A DNA stretch of 64,000 bases. It comes from an uncultured Porphyromonadaceae bacterium (GTDB lineage: Bacteria; Bacteroidota; Bacteroidia; Bacteroidales; Muribaculaceae). The stretch covers positions 1 to 64,000 of the forward strand of contig URCF01000008.1 of assembly GCA_900546365.1 (NCBI GenBank), written 5' to 3'. Below are positions 46,712 to 55,101 of the stretch, one piece after another. Position numbers and translations under genes: made by a program. The first letter of the stretch is position 1, and the number at the start of each line of letters is the position of its first letter. The notes under the pieces are model-generated. The model had not been told where the DNA came from. It did not search any database and saw only the letters and a list, made by a program, of their open reading frames with translations.

Positions 46712-47227
46712 AATCTTTGTAGAGGAGACCTGCTCCAGCGCAAGAAGATGCTGCTTGGCGGCCAGACCGCCGGCATAGCCCGTGAGCTTGCCGTTGCTCC
46801 CTATCACTCTATGACACGGCACGATTATCGATATCGGATTGCGGGCTATGGCCGAGGCTACGGCGCGCACGCCGTTGGGGTTGTTGATGCTCCACGCTAC
46901 TTCGGCATACGACACTGTGGTACCATACGGGATTGTGAGCAGTCCGGCCCATACCATCTTCTGAAACCGCGTGCCCGCGAACTTCACCGGCACCGAGAAC
47001 TCGCTTCTTTGGCCTCTGAAATACTCATCCAACTGGCCGGCGGCGAGCTCTATCACCTCCGAGCTTCCCTCTTCCCACTCCCCACCGAGGTGACGGCAAA
47101 TCCGTTGGCAGCTCGCGAAAGGCTGTTTCTCCGACACCCAGTCGCACATACACAGTTCATTTCCCAACGACCCGAGTATCAACTCACCCACCGGCGAGCT
47201 GTAGCGCGAAATCTTTATTTTTTCCAT
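46706..47227 (-). CDS. ogt: Methylated-DNA-protein-cysteine methyltransferase
   Basis: A suicidal repair protein taking alkyl groups from O6-alkylguanine. The 173-residue protein has the active-site motif SIIVPCHRVIG, the Asn hinge region (FQKMVWAGLLTIPYGTTVSY) and GYAGGLAAKQHLLALE. I start it at ATG 47227; a GTG two codons upstream is less likely. It follows the lipid kinase gene by 30 bases on the same strand, so they probably share a transcript. Confidence 0.95.
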   Translation of the reverse strand: MEKIKISRYSSPVGELILGSLGNELCMCDWVSEKQPFASCQRICRHLGGEWEEGSSEVIELAAGQLDEYFRGQRSEFSVPVKFAGTRFQKMVWAGLLTIPYGTTVSYAEVAWSINNPNGVRAVASAIARNPISIIVPCHRVIGSNGKLTGYAGGLAAKQHLLALEQVSSTKIL

Positions 47228-47257
47228 ACACAAACAATATTTACCGAACCATGAGCT

Positions 47258-48226
47258 TCAGATATGCAGCAGGGTGCGGAGCTGGGAACGGAGGTCGCGC
47301 ATCATGTCGCGCGCGGGGGTGATAATCGGCACAAACGGCGCATCGCTCTTGGGAGTAAACACCCTAAGCGCACCCGCATGGCACTTCACATGCAGTTCCT
47401 TGCCCATGCTCAACGGCTCACCGTCAAGATGCACCACTCCTTCTTCGGTGCGCCGTATCATAACTTCGGATGACTGGAAGGTGTGGGTGAGCATATTCTC
47501 CTCAATAAGCCCGGTCAGCAGGTCGAGTCCCACAAGAGCCGTGGTAAGCAGATTGCCGGCATGAACCACTGTCACATCCAGCAACCCGTCGGTGATGGAT
47601 GCCCGAGGAGCTATATAGGCATTGTTGCCATACTGCGAGGCGTTGCACACCGCCACAAGAAATGCCCGCTCAGTGATATCCATCCCATTGGCCGAGATGG
47701 CGTAGGTCTGCGGCTGATAGTTGAAATACTGCTCCACCGTGGAGCGCACGTATGTGAGCTTGCCGCGCTGCTTGGAACGGGCAAACACATCGCTCACCGT
47801 GGCGTCAAACCCTATGCCGAAGGTGCAGAAAAACGGATGGCCATTGACACTGCCGTGGTCACAGTCCACCACATTGCGCAGCTTCAACACATCCAGCGCA
47901 CCCTTGATATCCAAAGGGATACCCACATGCCGCGCCAGACCGTTGCCCGACCCGCAGGGGATGATACCCAACGGCACACGGCTACCCGAAAGCCCGGCGG
48001 CTGTTTCGTTGACAGTGCCGTCGCCGCCGGCGGCAAGCACCACATCCACACCATCCTCCACCGCCTCGCGGGCAAACCGAGTGGCATCACCTCCAGCGGT
48101 GGTGCAGCGCACCGTCAGGGTGGTGTTGAACTCCGTCAATGCCTGAGCCACAGCCTCAGGAAGCTGCTGCTTGGACGAAGTGCCCGCTATGGGGTTAATT
48201 ATTAGTAAAGTGCGGTGTTGTGTCAT
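47258..48226 (-). CDS. Diacylglycerol kinase family lipid kinase
   Basis: A 322-residue protein of the DagK/YegS/sphingosine-kinase fold. LLIINPIAGTSSKQQLP at the start, VVLAAGGDGTVNETAAGL (ATP-binding GGDGT) and PLGIIPCGSGNGLARH are the conserved motifs. Such enzymes phosphorylate diacylglycerol, ceramide or other lipids; Bacteroidales contain sphingolipids, so a sphingoid substrate is possible but not shown. It is transcribed divergently from the glycosyltransferase gene, 61 bases away, with an inverted repeat between them. Confidence 0.9.
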   Translation of the reverse strand: MTQHRTLLIINPIAGTSSKQQLPEAVAQALTEFNTTLTVRCTTAGGDATRFAREAVEDGVDVVLAAGGDGTVNETAAGLSGSRVPLGIIPCGSGNGLARHVGIPLDIKGALDVLKLRNVVDCDHGSVNGHPFFCTFGIGFDATVSDVFARSKQRGKLTYVRSTVEQYFNYQPQTYAISANGMDITERAFLVAVCNASQYGNNAYIAPRASITDGLLDVTVVHAGNLLTTALVGLDLLTGLIEENMLTHTFQSSEVMIRRTEEGVVHLDGEPLSMGKELHVKCHAGALRVFTPKSDAPFVPIITPARDMMRDLRSQLRTLLHI

Positions 48227-48236
48227 ATTGGAGGCG

Positions 48237-48244
48237 CAAATTTA
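48237..48244 (-). promoter_or_regulatory. -7 box of the lipid-kinase/ogt promoter
   Basis: TAAATTTG on the minus strand, 10 bases before the ATG. The inverted repeat at 48253-48280 covers the position where the -33 element should be. Confidence 0.5.
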
Positions 48245-48252
48245 GGGATTTT

Positions 48253-48280
48253 TTCGTATATTCGCCCACTGATATACGAA
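48253..48280. promoter_or_regulatory. Perfect 9-bp inverted repeat between divergent genes
   Basis: TTCGTATAT (48253-48261) and ATATACGAA (48272-48280) with a 10-base spacer, ending 7 bases before the glycosyltransferase ATG. A palindrome of this size between two divergent starts is a good operator candidate; it could also be a hairpin in the glycosyltransferase leader. Confidence 0.6.
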
Positions 48281-48287
48281 TAAAGAT

Positions 48288-49994
48288 ATGAACACCACAG
48301 ATATTCTCCGGCGCCACTCCACGCTCATCATCCTCATCCTTCTGGCTCTCACCTTTCTGCCGTGGCTGGGATGCTCGCCGTTCAACACCAAAGGCGAGCC
48401 ACGCGAGGCCATTGTGGCCGTATCGATGCTTGATAGCGGCAACTGGATTCTCCCCGAAAGTTTCGGTGCCGACATACCATACAAACCTCCGTTTCTGGCC
48501 TGGTGCATAGCCCTGCTGTCGCTGCTCACCGGTGGGGTTACGGAGTTCACATCGCGTCTTCCGAGTGCCATCGCCGTGATAGCCATAGGGGTGGCCACAT
48601 ATAAATTTTTCAAACGCAGCTCCGGTTCGCGCCGACGCGGTGGCATGACAGCACTCTTGATGGTGAGCTGCATCGAGGTGTGGCGTGCCGGAATGGCCTG
48701 TCGCGTTGACATGGTGCTCACTGCCTGCATGGTGGGAGCATTGTATTCGCTCTACAACTATCGCCACAGCGGCTACCGCGGCCTCCCATGGGTGGCTATC
48801 CTGCTGATGACCATGGGGATGCTCACCAAAGGCCCCGTAGCCATCTTCCTCCCGTGCCTGTGCCTCGGCATCTACGGCCTCCTGCGTGGCGATCGGTTCT
48901 GGCCACTCCTCGCACGCATGACCCTTTCGGGCATCCTCGCCCTGGTCATTCCGGCACTCTGGTATGTGGCGGCATGGAATATTGGGGGGCAGGAGTTTTT
49001 CGACCTTGCCTGGGAAGAAAACATAGGACGGCTCACAGGCACCATGAGCTACGAAAGCCATGTCAACCCCTGGTGGTACAATATCGTCACCCTCGTGGCC
49101 GGATTGCTCCCCTACACCCTGCTGGTTCTCATCAGCCTGTTTGTGGCGCGATGGAAAGTCCTCGCCCACACATCATGGATTCACGACAGCTGGCTGCGGA
49201 TGCGACGCATGCACCCCGCCACACTCTACAGCACCGTCTGCGCCGCGGTGATATTCATCTTCTACTGCATCCCCTCGAGCAAGCGCAGCGTATATCTGCT
49301 GCCTATGTACCCGTTTCTGGCCTACATGCTCACCCTCCTTGTGCTATGGATGGCCAACGGCACCATCCGGTCGCGCCACCTGCTCAAAACCTACTGCGGC
49401 ATCATCTCCGCACTCGCCCTCATAGTGCCTTGCGTGCTGCTCTATGCCCGGTGGCACGGCACCATGCCGCTGGCACACGGCCCCATGGCCACTCTTTTAG
49501 CTACCATCCCCTCCTCCCCCATCGGATGGATACTTATAATAATATGTATGGTCTGCGGAGCACAGTCGCTATACTTGCTGCTCTGCCGTAAACCGTTATT
49601 CTGCTTCAACGCTGCCGTGGCCACTACGCTGACCATGCTGTGGCTCACCTCCGGAGCGGTGCTCCCCGCTGTGCTCGGAGCCAAGAGCGACCATCCCGTG
49701 GCGCAGGCAGTGGAGAAAATAGTGCCCTCCGACCACCTCATCTACTCATGGGTGAGCACCGATATGCTGCGCTACTACACAGCCAACTTCTACCTCCACG
49801 ACCGCATCCGCACCCTCAACCCCTACGCACTCCCGCCAGAAGGCGGCTACCTCCTCATCGGTGACACCGACCTATCCACACTCCGCCCCATTTTTGAACA
49901 GCAAGGCTACACAACCACACTCCTCCACGACTCACACCACCGCAGCTGTGACACCCGCCAGACCATCCTGCTCCTCCACCTCTCCCCCAAATAG
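48288..49994 (+). CDS. PMT/ArnT-type membrane glycosyltransferase (GT39/GT83-like)
   Basis: A 568-residue polytopic protein with about 12 transmembrane helices. The first loop CSPFNTKGEPREAIVAVSML carries the acidic residue found in the first periplasmic loop of ArnT/PMT enzymes (usually DE or GE), and LTKGPVAIFLPCL is a typical later motif. Such enzymes transfer a sugar from a lipid carrier to lipid A or another acceptor in the periplasm. The C-terminal 130 residues form a soluble domain. The acceptor and sugar are unknown; being opposite a lipid kinase gene may hint at lipid modification. Confidence 0.85.
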   Translation: MNTTDILRRHSTLIILILLALTFLPWLGCSPFNTKGEPREAIVAVSMLDSGNWILPESFGADIPYKPPFLAWCIALLSLLTGGVTEFTSRLPSAIAVIAIGVATYKFFKRSSGSRRRGGMTALLMVSCIEVWRAGMACRVDMVLTACMVGALYSLYNYRHSGYRGLPWVAILLMTMGMLTKGPVAIFLPCLCLGIYGLLRGDRFWPLLARMTLSGILALVIPALWYVAAWNIGGQEFFDLAWEENIGRLTGTMSYESHVNPWWYNIVTLVAGLLPYTLLVLISLFVARWKVLAHTSWIHDSWLRMRRMHPATLYSTVCAAVIFIFYCIPSSKRSVYLLPMYPFLAYMLTLLVLWMANGTIRSRHLLKTYCGIISALALIVPCVLLYARWHGTMPLAHGPMATLLATIPSSPIGWILIIICMVCGAQSLYLLLCRKPLFCFNAAVATTLTMLWLTSGAVLPAVLGAKSDHPVAQAVEKIVPSDHLIYSWVSTDMLRYYTANFYLHDRIRTLNPYALPPEGGYLLIGDTDLSTLRPIFEQQGYTTTLLHDSHHRSCDTRQTILLLHLSPK

Positions 49995-50004
49995 CAAAAA
50001 ACAA

Positions 50005-50036
50005 GGGGCGAAGCAACTCAGTGCTCCGCCCCTGCC
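50005..50036 (+). terminator. Possible terminator after the glycosyltransferase gene
   Basis: GGGGCG-a-AGCA pairs with TGCT-c-CGCCCC (50005-50032); the following sequence is only moderately T-rich. From here to about 50194 I see nothing. Confidence 0.55.
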
Positions 50037-50194
50037 GTTTCAACTATTTATTTATGAGAGCCTTAATATCCAGTAATCACTACTCGACTATTAAGGACGA
50101 GGGATGTAGGGAAATTGTTATTGGTTTTTCAACTACACCTATACAACAATCCCCACACATCGAAAGTCACATTCACCATCGCTAAAAGAGCTTA

Positions 50195-50231
50195 AAAATT
50201 GCAAAGGCCGGAGCGCATCAGCGCCCCGGCC
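50195..50231 (-). terminator. Terminator after ychF
   Basis: On the minus strand GGCCGGgGCGC pairs with GCGCtCCGGCC over a 4-base loop, followed by TTTGCAATTTTT. It ends the ychF transcript. Confidence 0.8.
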
Positions 50232-50256
50232 CATATATCAATTGTGAATGAGCGGA

Positions 50257-51360
50257 TTACACGTTGAACAGGAAATGCATTATATCGCCGTCCTGCACCA
50301 CGTACTCCTTACCCTCGATATTCATCTTACCGGCCTGGCGCACTGCTGCCTCCGAGCCAAGCTCCACATAATCCTGATACTTGATCACCTCAGCGCGGAT
50401 AAACCCTTTCTCAAAATCCGTGTGGATGATGCCGGCACATTTGGGAGCCTTGCTGCCGCGCATGAAGGTCCACGCCCTCACCTCATCGGCGCCGGCAGTG
50501 AAGAATGTCTGCAAGTCAAGCAGCGAATATGCCGCCCTGATCAGGCGCGACACACCGCTCTCCTCAAGGCCGATCTCCTGAAGAAACATCTGACGGTCCT
50601 CAAAAGTGTCAAGCTCGGCAATCTCCGCCTCGGTTTGGGCGGCAACCACCAGAATCTGAGCGTTTTCATCGGCTGTGGCCTTGCGCACAGCCTCCACATA
50701 GGCGTTGCCGGTGGCAGCGGAAGAGTCATCCACATTGCACACATACAGCACAGGCTTGTTGGTCAGCAGAAACAGGTCGCGGGCATACTTCTGCTCGTCC
50801 ACGGTGTCAAACTCCACCGACCGCGCAGGCTTGCCCTGCTCAAGGGCCTCCTTGAACTTGGCCAGCACCTCATATTGCATCTTGGCCACCTTGTCGCCAC
50901 CCGTCTGCGCCTGCTTCTGGGTCTTGGCGATACGGCTCTCCACAGTCTCAAGGTCTTTGATAAGAAGCTCATAGTCAATAATCTCCTTATCGCGCACCGG
51001 ATCCACCGAACCGTCCACATGGGTGATATTGTCATCGTCAAAGCAGCGGAGCACATGGATTATGGCATCCGTTTCGCGGATATTGGCCAAGAACTTATTG
51101 CCAAGCCCTTCGCCCTTGCTCGCGCCCTTGACCAATCCGGCGATATCCACAATCTCCACCGTTGCCGGCACCACGCTGCGCGGCTGGCACATCTCCACAA
51201 GCTTCGTGAGCCTGTCGTCTGGCACCGTAATCACACCCACATTCGGTTCGATGGTGCAGAACGGGAAGTTGGCCGATTGAGCCTTAGCGTTGGACAAACA
51301 GTTGAACAAGGTGGATTTGCCCACATTGGGCAGCCCCACAATACCACATTGTAGTGCCAT
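50257..51360 (-). CDS. ychF: Ribosome-binding ATPase YchF
   Basis: A 367-residue Obg-family P-loop NTPase that prefers ATP and binds ribosomes. GLPNVGKSTLFN (Walker A), DIAGLVKGASKGEGLG (switch II), and the C-terminal TGS domain with RAWTFMRGSKAPKCAGIIHT and VQDGDIMHFLFNV are intact. It is monocistronic, with a -7 box (TAACTTTG, minus strand, 51399-51406) in front and a terminator behind. Confidence 0.97.
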   Translation of the reverse strand: MALQCGIVGLPNVGKSTLFNCLSNAKAQSANFPFCTIEPNVGVITVPDDRLTKLVEMCQPRSVVPATVEIVDIAGLVKGASKGEGLGNKFLANIRETDAIIHVLRCFDDDNITHVDGSVDPVRDKEIIDYELLIKDLETVESRIAKTQKQAQTGGDKVAKMQYEVLAKFKEALEQGKPARSVEFDTVDEQKYARDLFLLTNKPVLYVCNVDDSSAATGNAYVEAVRKATADENAQILVVAAQTEAEIAELDTFEDRQMFLQEIGLEESGVSRLIRAAYSLLDLQTFFTAGADEVRAWTFMRGSKAPKCAGIIHTDFEKGFIRAEVIKYQDYVELGSEAAVRQAGKMNIEGKEYVVQDGDIMHFLFNV

Positions 51361-51398
51361 ATTCTATTTGATTAATGTCTGATTCGGTTTGTGAGCCG

Positions 51399-51406
51399 CA
51401 AAGTTA
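51399..51406 (-). promoter_or_regulatory. -7 box of ychF
   Basis: TAACTTTG on the minus strand, 38 bases before the ATG. No clear -33 TTTG. Confidence 0.5.
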
Positions 51407-51440
51407 CGCAATTTTTATAAGAATTATAGAATTATAGGAA

Positions 51441-52316
51441 TTAGATTCTGTCAAGCACAGTGCCGATAAGGTCGCGCACAGCCGTCTTGTAGTTGGGCGT
51501 GGCGTCATGACGCATACGGTTGGCTATAATGGAGCACACTGTCATCGCCTTGTGACCCATAAGGCGCGCAAGTCCCTGGAGGGGAGCACTCTCCATCTCA
51601 TAATTGGTCACTTTGCGGCCATCGTGGCGGAACTCCTCGATGCGGCGGTTGAGGTCGGGGTTGGCCAGCGGCAAACGGAGCTCTCGGCCCTGCGGTCCAT
51701 AGAAACCCACAGCCGAGATAGTGACCCCACGCACCATATCATCGCGCCCTATCACATCCACCAGATGCTCATCGGAGTCCACCACGTAGGGTTTGGCCCA
51801 CAGCGGATTCCAGTCCACATGATGGCAGAAATCGTGCTCGAATTCCAGGTCGGCCACATCGTTGCGCCCGGCATAATAGTTGAGCACGCCGTCAAACCCT
51901 ATCGACTTCTCGGCAATCACCGGAGTGCCAAGCTTCAGTTCGGGCTGAAGGGCACCGCTGGTGCCTATGCGCACCATCTGGAGCGTGCGGTGCTCGGGGC
52001 GCACCTCGCGGGTGGCGAAATCAATATTGGCCAACGCATCCAGTTCATTGACAACAATATCAATATTGTCCGGGCCGATACCATGGCTCAAGCACATGAT
52101 AGGCTTACCCTGATATGTGCCCCCGATAGTGTGGAACTCGCGGCTCTGCACCTCGAATGTCCTGGTGTCGAAAAACTCCGCCACCATGTTCACCCTCGCC
52201 GGGTCACCCACAAGGATGATGCGGTCGGTAAGCTGCTCCGGAAGCAGATGCAGATGAAACACTGAACCATCGGAGTTAATGATTAATTCCGACGATGCTA
52301 TAACTTTCTTTTCCAT
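51441..52316 (-). CDS. Nucleoside phosphorylase (uridine phosphorylase-like)
   Basis: A 291-residue phosphorylase of the PNP/UDP family, cleaving a nucleoside with phosphate to base and ribose-1-phosphate. RIILVGDPARVNMVAEFFD near the start, VRIGTSGALQPELKLG and NYEMESAPLQGLARLMGHKA are typical. Homologues in Bacteroidales are annotated as uridine phosphorylase-like, but the base specificity is not certain. ATG 52316 (MEKKVIASSE) is chosen over the open stretch to 52361, which is AT-rich leader. It follows dprA by about 50 bases. Confidence 0.88.
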   Translation of the reverse strand: MEKKVIASSELIINSDGSVFHLHLLPEQLTDRIILVGDPARVNMVAEFFDTRTFEVQSREFHTIGGTYQGKPIMCLSHGIGPDNIDIVVNELDALANIDFATREVRPEHRTLQMVRIGTSGALQPELKLGTPVIAEKSIGFDGVLNYYAGRNDVADLEFEHDFCHHVDWNPLWAKPYVVDSDEHLVDVIGRDDMVRGVTISAVGFYGPQGRELRLPLANPDLNRRIEEFRHDGRKVTNYEMESAPLQGLARLMGHKAMTVCSIIANRMRHDATPNYKTAVRDLIGTVLDRI

Positions 52317-52366
52317 ATTCTTGAATTTTGATTTTTCATTCTTGATGTATAACAATTCCACACCTC

Positions 52367-53488
52367 TTATGGTGCGCTCCGGCGATATGTGCCGCCCGGA
52401 TAAGCCGTCACCATGCCCCTGAACTCCAAGTCTATCAACGCCGACATCAGCCTGCCCACCGGAATATCAAGCTCCACCGACAGCTTGTTGAGCTGCGCTT
52501 CGCCGTGATGGTTGAGATACTGCGCCACAGCCTCCTGGTCAGGCGGCAGCGGATCAAACAGCACCTGCTGCTCCGCGGACGCATCCTTTCTCACCACCGG
52601 CCAGCGCATGTCGGCTATCAGCTCGTCGGCGTCCTGCACCAACTTGGCCACACAGAGCGATATGAGCTTGTTGCACCCCTGGCTGTAAACATCGGAGGTG
52701 CGTCCCGGAAGAGCGAACACATCCCGGCTGTAGCCCGACGCAATCTTGGCCGTTACCATGGCGCCTCCCTTACGGGCCGACTCCACCACAATAGTGCAAT
52801 GGCTCATTCCGGCCACTATGCGGTTGCGCGCCAGAAAATTACCTTTGTGCACAGCATCTGTGGAGCGATAGTCGGTGACCAACGCCCCGCCTTGGCGCAC
52901 CATATCGGCCGCCACAGAGCGGTGCACTGCCGGATATATCGTGTTGAGTCCGTGGGCAAGCACGCCTATGGTCGACAACCCATAGCGGAGCGCGGCCTTA
53001 TGTGCGGCCACATCCACCCCGTAAGCCAATCCGCTCACCACAGTCACTCCGCCTTCCACCTTATCGGCCAGCCCCTTGACGAGGCGGTCGGTGAACTCAA
53101 GGCCGTAGGGCGTGATATGCCGCGTGCCCACTATCGACAGCGTCTGCGGCGCATTGAGCGACGCTCCGCCCAGGGCATACAGCAGCAGCGGGGCATCCTC
53201 GCATCGCGTCATAAGCTGCGGATACTCCTTGTCGGTGTAATATATGGGGCGGATGCCATTGGCCGACACGAAATCAGCCTCTCTACGCGCCTCATCGAGC
53301 AGCCGTTGACGGTATTCGGTATCCATCAGCTTGTTGCGGCTCCCGAGCACAGCTCCGAGCTGGCTTGGTGTGGCCCTGAAAAAAGCCTCCTCGCTCCCAA
53401 GACGGTTCAGCACCTCGGTGGCGAACACGGTGCTCACGCCACGCAGAGACGCGAACGCTATCCTGTATGTCAGCTGCTCATCCATCAA
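52367..53488 (-). CDS. dprA: DNA-processing protein DprA
   Basis: Loads RecA on incoming single-stranded DNA during natural transformation. The 373-residue protein has an N-terminal SAM-like domain, the Rossmann core with LSIVGTRHITPYGLEF, VVSGLAYGVDVAAHKAAL and LPGRTSDVYSQGCNKLI, and a C-terminal winged-helix (LNKLSVELDIPVGRLMSALI). Its start overlaps the thioesterase stop by 4 bases (53485-53488). Confidence 0.95.
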   Translation of the reverse strand: MMDEQLTYRIAFASLRGVSTVFATEVLNRLGSEEAFFRATPSQLGAVLGSRNKLMDTEYRQRLLDEARREADFVSANGIRPIYYTDKEYPQLMTRCEDAPLLLYALGGASLNAPQTLSIVGTRHITPYGLEFTDRLVKGLADKVEGGVTVVSGLAYGVDVAAHKAALRYGLSTIGVLAHGLNTIYPAVHRSVAADMVRQGGALVTDYRSTDAVHKGNFLARNRIVAGMSHCTIVVESARKGGAMVTAKIASGYSRDVFALPGRTSDVYSQGCNKLISLCVAKLVQDADELIADMRWPVVRKDASAEQQVLFDPLPPDQEAVAQYLNHHGEAQLNKLSVELDIPVGRLMSALIDLEFRGMVTAYPGGTYRRSAP

Positions 53489-53895
53489 AGATATTCAGCA
53501 AAAGCCTCGGCGAGCACATCACCCTTGCTGAGACGACCGTTCTCGATACACACCACCCATATATCGGCCTTGGCCACAACCTCGCCACCGGGCAGCTTGT
53601 AGATATCCTGCTCAAACACGAATTTAGCACCTTCGCGCCTCATGGCAAGCTTGCTCACCATCTCCTCGCCCAACCGCAGCGGCGTGAGATACTCTATCTC
53701 CACCTTGCGGAGCACCGGATCGATGCCGCGCTCCTGCATGGTACGGAACGAGGTGCCCGCTGCCCGGCAAAACTCATGCCGGGTGTGCTCCATATAATGC
53801 AGATAGTTGGCGTTGTTCACTATTCCCTGCGAGTCCACCTCATAGTCGCGCACTCGCATCACAAGTTCAAATTGATAGTCAGGGTTGCGTTTCAT
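53485..53895 (-). CDS. Acyl-CoA thioesterase (YbgC/4HBT-like)
   Basis: A 136-residue hotdog-fold protein starting MKRNPDYQFELVMRVRDYEV; DSQGIVNNANYLHYMEHTRH is the 4-hydroxybenzoyl-CoA thioesterase-like motif with the catalytic Asp. The substrate acyl group is unknown. I start at ATG 53895 because the frame upstream runs through the hairpin and antisense of the ROK gene end. It overlaps dprA. Confidence 0.92.
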   Translation of the reverse strand: MKRNPDYQFELVMRVRDYEVDSQGIVNNANYLHYMEHTRHEFCRAAGTSFRTMQERGIDPVLRKVEIEYLTPLRLGEEMVSKLAMRREGAKFVFEQDIYKLPGGEVVAKADIWVVCIENGRLSKGDVLAEAFAEYL

Positions 53896-53913
53896 CAGCG
53901 TTTGGAGAATGTT

Positions 53914-53940
53914 AAGGGGCCGACTCCGAGCCGGCCCCTT
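53914..53940. other. Hairpin between the ROK and thioesterase genes
   Basis: AAGGGGCCG (53914-53922) pairs with CGGCCCCTT (53932-53940). No T-run on either side; probably a processing or stabilising hairpin in a common transcript, or a weak terminator. Confidence 0.55.
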
Positions 53941-53959
53941 GATATTCAATAAGTTCTGT

Positions 53960-54982
53960 TTATGCCTGAGGGGCAGCGGGAGCTGCGCTTGCCGGCTGGG
54001 CCATCGACACTGTGGCGGGCTTTGCCTCCCATCCGAGAGCACTGGCACCAAGCACTGCGGCATCGGCCTCCTTGAGCTCCGAGGGAAGAATCTGCACTTT
54101 ACCCTTCCAGATACTCAGCATATTGCGTTCCATGCTCTCGCGCAGCGGCTTCATCAGAAGCTCACCGCTCTTGGCCAGGCCGCCAAACAGCACAAACGCT
54201 TCGGGCGAGGAGAACACTGTGAAGTCGGCCAACGCTTCGCCGAGGATATTGCCGGTATATTCAAACACCTTCTGGGCCAGCTTGTCACCGGCCATGGCGG
54301 CATCATACACATCCTTGGATGTGATATCCTCCACGGGGATGTCGCGCAGCAGCGACGGATCCTCTCTCAGCTCCAGAAATTCGCGAGCCGTGCGGGCCAC
54401 ACCTGTAGCCGAGCAGTAGGTTTCCAAACACCCAGTGCGTCCGCAGCCGCACAGGCGTCCATTGTTGCGCTTCACAATCACATGGCCGAGCTCGCCGGCA
54501 AAGCCGTCATGCCCATACACAAGCTGTCCGTTGATAACGATACCGCTGCCCACACCGGTGCCGAGGGTGATCATGATGAAATCCTTCAGACCACGCGCAG
54601 CGCCGTAGGTCATCTCACCGATGGCTGCGGCGTTGGCATCGTTGGTGATGGCAACAGGAATACCAAACTTATCGCTCAGCATCTTGGCAAAAGGTATGGG
54701 AGTGGGCCATGGCAGGTTCACACCATCCTCAATCATACCGGTGAAATAGTTGGCGTTGGGCGCACCCACACCTATGCCGAAAATCTTGCCTTCAGCTTCG
54801 AGCTGGTTCACCAGACGCATGGTTTCATGATACAGTTCATCAATATAATCGTTGATATTCGAATGTTTGCGTGTTTTGATAGAGTTGCTTGCAAGCACCA
54901 CGCCGCGGGCATCCACGATGCCGAACACCGTGTTGGTGCCGCCCATGTCTATGCCGATCACATAAGGTTTGGAGTTGACCAT
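53960..54982 (-). CDS. ROK family glucokinase
   Basis: A 340-residue sugar kinase. YVIGIDMGGTNTVFGIVD is the phosphate-binding start; GELGHVIV and CGCGRTGCLETYCS give the ROK signature with the zinc-binding cysteines; ITNDANAAAIGE contains the catalytic Asp. ROK kinases of this type in Bacteroidales phosphorylate glucose. The C-terminus ends in a low-complexity Ala/Pro tail (residues 325-340), probably disordered. It heads a minus-strand group with the thioesterase, dprA and the phosphorylase. Confidence 0.93.
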   Translation of the reverse strand: MVNSKPYVIGIDMGGTNTVFGIVDARGVVLASNSIKTRKHSNINDYIDELYHETMRLVNQLEAEGKIFGIGVGAPNANYFTGMIEDGVNLPWPTPIPFAKMLSDKFGIPVAITNDANAAAIGEMTYGAARGLKDFIMITLGTGVGSGIVINGQLVYGHDGFAGELGHVIVKRNNGRLCGCGRTGCLETYCSATGVARTAREFLELREDPSLLRDIPVEDITSKDVYDAAMAGDKLAQKVFEYTGNILGEALADFTVFSSPEAFVLFGGLAKSGELLMKPLRESMERNMLSIWKGKVQILPSELKEADAAVLGASALGWEAKPATVSMAQPASAAPAAPQA

Positions 54983-55033
54983 GATAGTAGATATAATTAT
55001 ATTGTTTTGAATTTAGTTACGCTTTTGTAGCTG

Positions 55034-55041
55034 CAAAGATA
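55034..55041 (-). promoter_or_regulatory. -7 box of the ROK kinase gene
   Basis: TATCTTTG on the minus strand, 51 bases before the ATG. Confidence 0.55.
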
Positions 55042-55062
55042 TAGTATTTTCTCAATTATCAG

Positions 55063-55070
55063 TAATTTTG
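55063..55070 (+). promoter_or_regulatory. -7 box of the mscS gene
   Basis: TAATTTTG, 31 bases before ATG 55102, back to back with the ROK promoter. Confidence 0.55.
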
Positions 55071-55101
55071 TAGCCGCAAAACATATTTTTTATTGATTTT
55101 T

